Source of the DNA: UBA10427 sp003500135
Lineage (GTDB): Bacteria > Bacteroidota > Bacteroidia > Cytophagales > Cyclobacteriaceae
DNA: 10,171 bases
Assembly (NCBI GenBank): GCA_963966275.1
Contig: CAWZYQ010000140.1
Span: 1 to 10,171 of the forward strand
Reading direction: 5' to 3'
Under the pieces are notes generated by a model. The model searched no databases and was not told where the DNA came from. It worked only from the letters and a program-made list of their open reading frames with translations. Below are positions 6,846 through 10,171 of the stretch, piece after piece (the first letter of the stretch is position 1; each line of letters starts with the position of its first letter). The position numbers and the translations under genes are program-made.

Positions 6846-6853
6846 CAAAACTA
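6846..6853 (-). promoter_or_regulatory. Candidate Bacteroidota -7 promoter box for the kdnA operon
   Basis: On the minus strand TAGTTTTG matches the Bacteroidota -7 consensus TAnnTTTG exactly and ends 30 bases before the kdnA ATG. A partial -33 element, TTCG in place of TTTG, lies 21 bases upstream. The rest of the 236-bp divergent gap (6816-7051) is AT-rich and shows no convincing repeat. On the plus strand TAATATTTG (7015-7023), 28 bases before the protease ATG, is a looser match with one extra base. Confidence 0.45.
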
Positions 6854-7051
6854 ATACTTTTTGGCGTATAGTCGCGAAGGGTATTGGGTTAATTTAAGAA
6901 TTTGGTACTGAATTAGGAAATTAAATCAAAATGATAAGAGATTTGTGTCTTTGAAAGTTTTTGGTCAATCTTACAATATTATACAACTAGATGAAATGCA
7001 TTTTCCCCAATTGATAATATTTGATCATTCTGCCGATGATTGTTTACCATC

Positions 7052-7597
7052 ATGACTAAACGCACGCTACTTATTTTGGCCACGGCAACCTTGCTCGTAA
7101 TGGGCGGTTTAGGCTTGCTTATTGTCCCCTGGTCGAGGGGAGTTAGCGCCATTCGATTTCTTTCACAGGGATGGGTATGGTGGCAGCAACTTTTAATAGG
7201 TTTGTTAGTAGGTTGGTTGTTGGCAAGTATTGCGCTTTGGATCATACAGATGCCATACCTCAAAAAGGTAAATGCATTTTTTGGTGAGTTGTTTAAATCC
7301 TTCAATTTGTCCTTATTTGATATCTTCTGGATCAGTATATGTGCCGGTATAGGTGAGGAAATGTTTTTTCGGGGCGCCATACAGCCATATTTAGGTATTG
7401 CCCTGACTTCTTTTTTATTTGTTCTGCTTCATGGCTACATCAATCCGTTTAACAGACCTTTAACGGCATATGGGTTATTCATGGTGTTAGCAATAGGACT
7501 GTTGGGCGTAATGACGGAAGAAATAGGCATTATTTCGGCCATAACAGCACATGCCATGATCGATTTCATATTACTCATGCGATTAGCACGAGATTAA
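7052..7597 (+). CDS. CPBP (CAAX-type) family intramembrane metalloprotease
   Basis: The protein (181 residues) is a small, hydrophobic membrane protein of the CPBP/Abi group, whose members cleave within or near the membrane; its substrate is unknown. Membrane segments appear around 5-26, 42-66, 90-106, 111-128, 140-155 and 158-177. The three family motifs are intact: EEMFFRG (102-108, the two acidic residues and R107), FVLLH (123-127, H127) and HAMID (167-171, H167). An in-frame TTG at 7040 would add four residues, but the ATG at 7052 starts MTKRTLLILA, a plain positive-then-hydrophobic start, and is preferred. The gene is divergent from kdnA and 65 bases before the acyltransferase, with which it may be co-transcribed. 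There is no sign of a bacteriocin or prenylation partner nearby. Confidence 0.85.
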   Translation: MTKRTLLILATATLLVMGGLGLLIVPWSRGVSAIRFLSQGWVWWQQLLIGLLVGWLLASIALWIIQMPYLKKVNAFFGELFKSFNLSLFDIFWISICAGIGEEMFFRGAIQPYLGIALTSFLFVLLHGYINPFNRPLTAYGLFMVLAIGLLGVMTEEIGIISAITAHAMIDFILLMRLARD

Positions 7598-7662
7598 ATC
7601 TTATTTTTAATAGCGCAATTATATAAAATGTATCATATTGCCATTCCACAGCCGTATAGGAA

Positions 7663-8202
7663 ATGAAAAAAGCGATATACAAATTTATCTTTTGCACCCT
7701 GGCGGGCTGGCGCATTATTGGTGCTCCCAAAGAGGGATTAAAAAAATATATCATCGTTGTGGCGCCCCACACCTCCAACTGGGATTTCTTATTAGGGGTT
7801 TTCACACGGGGAGTGGTTGGGTTTAAATCGAGGTATTTGGCTAAGAAACAGCTTTTTCTACCTCCTTTGGGCTGGTTATTTCGTCTATTAGGTGGATATC
7901 CGGTCGATAGGTCCAAAAGCTCTAACATGGTCGAAGCCGTGGCCGAGATATTTAATCAACATTCTGAGTTTGTCATCGCCATCACCCCGGAGGGCACCCG
8001 GAAACAGGTCACCAAATGGAAATCCGGGTTTTATCACATTGCTACACTGGCCAAAATCCCTCTCGTATTCGCCGGATTGGATTATGCAACCAAATCAGTA
8101 ATATTTCGTGATGAGCCCTATTGGCCAAGTGGTGATTATCAAAAGGATTTGCCCGAAATTCAGGGGTGGTTTGCAGATAAAAAGGGCCTGAACGAAGCTT
8201 AG
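7663..8202 (+). CDS. PlsC-type lysophospholipid acyltransferase
   Basis: The 179-residue protein has the blocks of the glycerolipid acyltransferase (PlsC, LPLAT) family, which moves acyl chains to the free hydroxyl of lysophosphatidate or similar lipids at the inner membrane. Block I is HTSNWD (36-41, the HX4D catalytic pair H36/D41), block II GGYPVDR (77-83), block III TPEGTRK (108-114), and block IV IPLVFAGLD (132-140). The N-terminus is short and only mildly hydrophobic, so it is probably a peripheral membrane enzyme. At this size it is a compact member, and I would not call it the cell's main PlsC. It might act on other lipids, for example ornithine or amino lipids common in Bacteroidota. 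No promoter-like box of the -7 type lies in the 65-bp gap ahead, so transcription with the protease is likely. It converges on DUF92 with 3 bases between stops. Confidence 0.87.
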   Translation: MKKAIYKFIFCTLAGWRIIGAPKEGLKKYIIVVAPHTSNWDFLLGVFTRGVVGFKSRYLAKKQLFLPPLGWLFRLLGGYPVDRSKSSNMVEAVAEIFNQHSEFVIAITPEGTRKQVTKWKSGFYHIATLAKIPLVFAGLDYATKSVIFRDEPYWPSGDYQKDLPEIQGWFADKKGLNEA

Positions 8203-8205
8203 GAC

Positions 8206-8901
8206 CTAAAAGATATGCAATAAGGCGCCAAGAATTGCCCCAGATGCTGTAGCCAGAGCATTTACCTGGTGGTTATTAATGATGCCTTTGTTTTCAAGAA
8301 TCGCCCCTAGAAAGGTGTCAGTTAGATTCCCTGCAAACCCGGCTATTGTAATGATTACCACAGTTTGTAAGGTATTCATAAATGGATAAATACTTATAGC
8401 AACTAATAAGGCCCCTAAAAATCCGAAAGCCGTGCCTTCGGGGCTAATTACACCATTATTTCCCCTAATACCTTTTCCACCCAGCACATAAATAAAACGC
8501 TTGCCATAAATGTTTCCTAATTCTGAAGATAACGTATCGGAACAAGCGGTGGCAAAGGCAGATGCGGCCATCACCATGCATAAATCACGGTATTGCGGCC
8601 ATAAAGCAGCAACAATTGCCAGGATACCCGCTATTCCGCCATTTCCCAGCACATTGGGCCAGCTTCTTATCCCTTCCTCCATTTCAGCGCCCGGAAGCCT
8701 TCTTTTGGTATTCCTTTTCCACCTTGTAGCAAGGTTGGCGAATACAAAAAAAGTGATTAGGATTATGAGCCCGGCCCATGAAAATGCATGGTATAATAGA
8801 CCTGCCAGAATGCTGCCGGCAATAGAACCGGACAATGTCAGTTTTTTTAACAGGTAACTTGAAACTCCAAAAATGGCGATAAACAAATATGCGGTCCACA
8901 T
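8206..8901 (-). CDS. DUF92 family integral membrane protein
   Basis: The 231-residue polytopic protein has about six membrane segments and the conserved marks of DUF92: RSWPNVLGNGG (79-89), SAFATACSDTLSSELG (114-129), NNGVISPEGTAFG (148-160) and GFAGNLTDTFLGA (188-200), followed by NKGIINNHQVN. The plant relative VTE6 is a phytyl-phosphate kinase, so a bacterial role on isoprenoid alcohol phosphates or another lipid carrier is possible but unproven. The acidic residues in the CSDTLSSE and NLTDTF motifs suggest a metal- or nucleotide-dependent site. The gene is transcribed alone on the minus strand, with a TAGTTTTG box 29 bases before the ATG. Its stop faces that of the acyltransferase 3 bases away, with no room for a terminator. 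Confidence 0.85.
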   Translation of the reverse strand: MWTAYLFIAIFGVSSYLLKKLTLSGSIAGSILAGLLYHAFSWAGLIILITFFVFANLATRWKRNTKRRLPGAEMEEGIRSWPNVLGNGGIAGILAIVAALWPQYRDLCMVMAASAFATACSDTLSSELGNIYGKRFIYVLGGKGIRGNNGVISPEGTAFGFLGALLVAISIYPFMNTLQTVVIITIAGFAGNLTDTFLGAILENKGIINNHQVNALATASGAILGALLHIF

Positions 8902-8930
8902 ACCGCCAATTTAATAAAATTGTCATTCGG

Positions 8931-8938
8931 CAAAACTA
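8931..8938 (-). promoter_or_regulatory. Candidate -7 promoter box for the DUF92 gene
   Basis: TAGTTTTG on the minus strand matches TAnnTTTG and lies 29 bases before the DUF92 ATG, nearly the same distance as the box before kdnA (30 bases). The -33 part is weak: only T-rich DNA about 21-23 bases upstream. Confidence 0.42.
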
Positions 8939-9010
8939 TCATGGAAGATTACATTATCGGGAAAAGAACACCTACACAGAATTTAATAAACCGTACATCT
9001 ATTTTTTGAT

Positions 9011-9018
9011 TAGTTTTG
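9011..9018 (+). promoter_or_regulatory. Candidate -7 promoter box for the SRPBCC gene
   Basis: TAGTTTTG on the plus strand is the third copy of the same octamer in the window, each pointing to a nearby start codon. Here it is 65 bases before the ATG at 9084, so the leader would be longer. A second, imperfect box TAATTTTC (9043-9050) lies nearer the gene, and the TTTG of the first box could act as its -33 part, though the spacing of 24 is long. Confidence 0.33.
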
Positions 9019-9083
9019 CTCAAAACACTTTCAACTCACCTATAATTTTCGAATATTGATTTACAAAACAACCTGGATTCAAC

Positions 9084-9680
9084 ATGAAAGCTCGTAAAAT
9101 CCTGACCATTATCGGTCTGGTCATTGTGGGAATAATCGTAATCCTTGCTGCTATAGGCGCCATATTGCCTTCCAAGGTGGTGATTACCCGAAATATCAGC
9201 ATAGATCGCCCGGTTGAAACGGTTTTTCCGTATGTAAATGACTTAAAAAACTGGGAGTTGTGGTCTACATGGCATTTGGAAGACCCTGAAATGAAGATCG
9301 ATTACGGGGTAAAAACAATTGGGGAAGGAGGGTCGTATAGCTGGGAAGGTCCAAAAGCGGGCAAAGGCCATATGGGAATCACAGTTTCACGCCAAAACGA
9401 AATTATACGCACACAAATAGACTTTGGTGAGCAGGGTACCGTGAACGGTGAGTGGACATTTGAAGAAAGTAATGGAAAGTCACTTGTTTCCTGGTCACTA
9501 CACATGGATGCAGAAAATGATCTTTTTGCGCGTATTATGATCAACTGGGTGATGCCAGGTATGGTCGAGGAAGACTTTGATAAGGGTTTGAACAATCTTA
9601 AAAAAGTGGTTGAGAAAAAAACCAAAAACCCAGACATCCAGAAAGAAGAAATAAAAACTGACTCAATTCAAAACATATAA
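9084..9680 (+). CDS. Membrane-anchored SRPBCC (polyketide cyclase-like) domain protein
   Basis: The 198-residue protein starts with a basic MKARK and one hydrophobic helix (about residues 7-28), an uncleaved anchor or signal peptide. A SRPBCC/START-like domain follows from about 33 to 180. The domain opening is typical: NISIDRPVETVFPYVNDLKN (37-56), then WELWSTW. GGSYSWEG and the strand pattern through EWTFEES fit the polyketide-cyclase-2 subfamily. This fold binds hydrophobic ligands in a deep pocket, but no ligand or activity can be read from the sequence. The C-terminal tail after residue 180 is lysine- and glutamate-rich and probably disordered. The stop is 7 bases before the next gene, so the two are likely one operon and may both work on the outer face of the membrane. 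Confidence 0.8.
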   Translation: MKARKILTIIGLVIVGIIVILAAIGAILPSKVVITRNISIDRPVETVFPYVNDLKNWELWSTWHLEDPEMKIDYGVKTIGEGGSYSWEGPKAGKGHMGITVSRQNEIIRTQIDFGEQGTVNGEWTFEESNGKSLVSWSLHMDAENDLFARIMINWVMPGMVEEDFDKGLNNLKKVVEKKTKNPDIQKEEIKTDSIQNI

Positions 9681-9687
9681 AATAACC

Positions 9688-10071
9688 ATGCAGAAATTTA
9701 TGATGTATGTCAAAAGAATAGGGGCTTTGATAGTGATTATAGGCCTCGCTATTCTCGCCTTTTTATTGTTTTCACACAAAAGTGAGGGATATCGCGTCGG
9801 TGTACCCATGAAAATAAGCAAGAAAGGAGTGGTTTTTAAAACCTATGAAGGCGAAATGAACCTTGGAGGACTCACCAGCAGCGCACAAGGTGCCATTCCA
9901 ACCACCTGGGAGTATACCGTGAGGCATTCAGCCGACAGCGTACTGGCTAAAATTGATAATGCCATTATAAAAGGTGAGCGCGTGAAACTGTATTACCGCG
10001 AAAAATTTGTTACCTTCCCATGGTGGGGCGATACGAAATATTTTGTATTTGATGTGGAACCAGTGAAATAA
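9688..10071 (+). CDS. Small membrane-anchored protein of a Bacteroidota family, function unknown
   Basis: The 127-residue protein has one N-terminal hydrophobic segment (about 11-28) followed by an exported domain of about 95 residues. SEGYRVG (32-38), KISKKGVVFKTYEGE (42-56) and FPWWGDTKYF (110-119) match my memory of a small Bacteroidota family whose members carry the database name 6-phosphogluconate dehydrogenase. That name looks wrong, since nothing here resembles the dinucleotide fold or active site of that enzyme. The domain is probably a small beta-rich fold. The start is 7 bases after the SRPBCC stop and both proteins have the same anchor-plus-domain layout, so a joint role at the membrane is plausible. 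It is the last gene before the right-hand repeat. Confidence 0.75.
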   Translation: MQKFMMYVKRIGALIVIIGLAILAFLLFSHKSEGYRVGVPMKISKKGVVFKTYEGEMNLGGLTSSAQGAIPTTWEYTVRHSADSVLAKIDNAIIKGERVKLYYREKFVTFPWWGDTKYFVFDVEPVK

Positions 10072-10073
10072 AC

Positions 10074-10100
10074 CCGAATTTTGCAATAGAAAATTTTCGG
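10074..10100 (+). terminator. Weak hairpin after the last gene
   Basis: CCGAA (10074-10078) can pair with TTCGG (10096-10100), with two further A-T pairs inside after a mismatch, followed by ATTTTAAAC. The stem is short and the loop long, so it may be only a poor terminator. It is the only hairpin seen between the stop at 10071 and the repeat. Confidence 0.3.
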
Positions 10101-10121
10101 ATTTTAAACTAAATATTTTAT

Positions 10122-10171
10122 TACTGTCATCCGACTAACTTCTAAAATAGGAAAAAAGGGGCTTATATTTA
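10122..10171. repeat. Right copy of the 50-bp perfect inverted repeat
   Basis: This is the exact reverse complement of positions 6-55, running to the last base of the window, so the true repeat may be longer. The inner edge reads TACTGTCATCCGACTAAC, which looks like the tip of an insertion sequence whose body lies to the right. No open reading frame for a transposase is visible inside the window. Confidence 0.9.

Noticed and set aside
7040..7051. TTG start four codons upstream for the CPBP protease
   Set aside because: The ATG at 7052 gives a natural basic-then-hydrophobic start; the extension adds nothing family-like and there is no ribosome site before it.
6816..7051. Possible regulatory RNA or riboswitch in the divergent gap
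   Set aside because: Only AT-rich DNA and promoter-like boxes were seen; no extended pairing or conserved riboswitch core could be recognised.
8941..9009. Short plus-strand reading frame of 22 codons (begins MEDYIIGK)
   Set aside because: It is very short, has no start signal, overlaps the putative promoter regions of both flanking genes and resembles no family I know.
9688..10071. Naming the last gene 6-phosphogluconate dehydrogenase
   Set aside because: The protein is 127 residues with a membrane anchor and has no dinucleotide-binding fold or catalytic lysine region, so the inherited name is not supported.
6..10171. The whole window as one simple transposon with 50-bp terminal repeats
   Set aside because: There is no transposase, integrase or resolvase gene inside, and the contents are housekeeping and envelope genes; the element body is more likely outside the edges.

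Overview
The window looks like a piece of a Bacteroidota chromosome, probably from the Cytophagales side of the phylum. Start codons have AT-rich leaders without clear Shine-Dalgarno sites. Three leaders carry an octamer that fits the Bacteroidota -7 promoter box (TAnnTTTG). Several proteins, most clearly the last small one, resemble families common in that phylum. This placement is inference from these traits, not from a marker gene. No rRNA, tRNA, CRISPR array or transposase was seen.

Layout: positions 6-55 and 10122-10171 are a perfect 50-bp inverted repeat framing the whole window. It most likely represents one end of a repeated element, such as an insertion sequence, present in opposite orientation at each edge, or places where an assembly stopped at a repeat. 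Next comes formate-tetrahydrofolate ligase (fhs, + strand), which ends at a two-way terminator facing a minus-strand cluster. That cluster, read right to left from 6815 to 1868, is a DegT-type aminotransferase (kdnA), an iron-type alcohol dehydrogenase (kdnB), a metal-type Kdo-8-phosphate synthase (kdsA), a transaldolase-like domain fused to a CBS pair of the KdsD kind, and, after an intrinsic terminator, a KdsC-like HAD phosphatase. A divergent 236-bp gap separates it from two plus-strand genes, a CPBP intramembrane protease and a PlsC-type acyltransferase. These converge, 3 bp apart, on a minus-strand DUF92 membrane protein. The last two genes (+) are a membrane-anchored SRPBCC protein and a small membrane-anchored protein of a Bacteroidota family.

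How the genes work together: KdsA makes Kdo-8-phosphate, a KdsC-type phosphatase would remove the phosphate, KdnB oxidises C8 of Kdo and KdnA aminates it. The product would be 8-amino-3,8-dideoxy-manno-octulosonate (Kdo8N), the inner-core LPS sugar first worked out in Shewanella. The usual arabinose-5-phosphate isomerase (kdsD) and the CMP-Kdo synthetase (kdsB) are absent here. The place where kdsD might be expected holds a protein with KdsD's regulatory CBS pair on a transaldolase-fold domain. That domain keeps the Schiff-base lysine but has lost several other conserved active-site residues. This fusion is the most interesting object in the window. The right-hand genes also point to the envelope (acyltransferase, membrane protease, DUF92), but no direct link to the Kdo8N cluster is visible.
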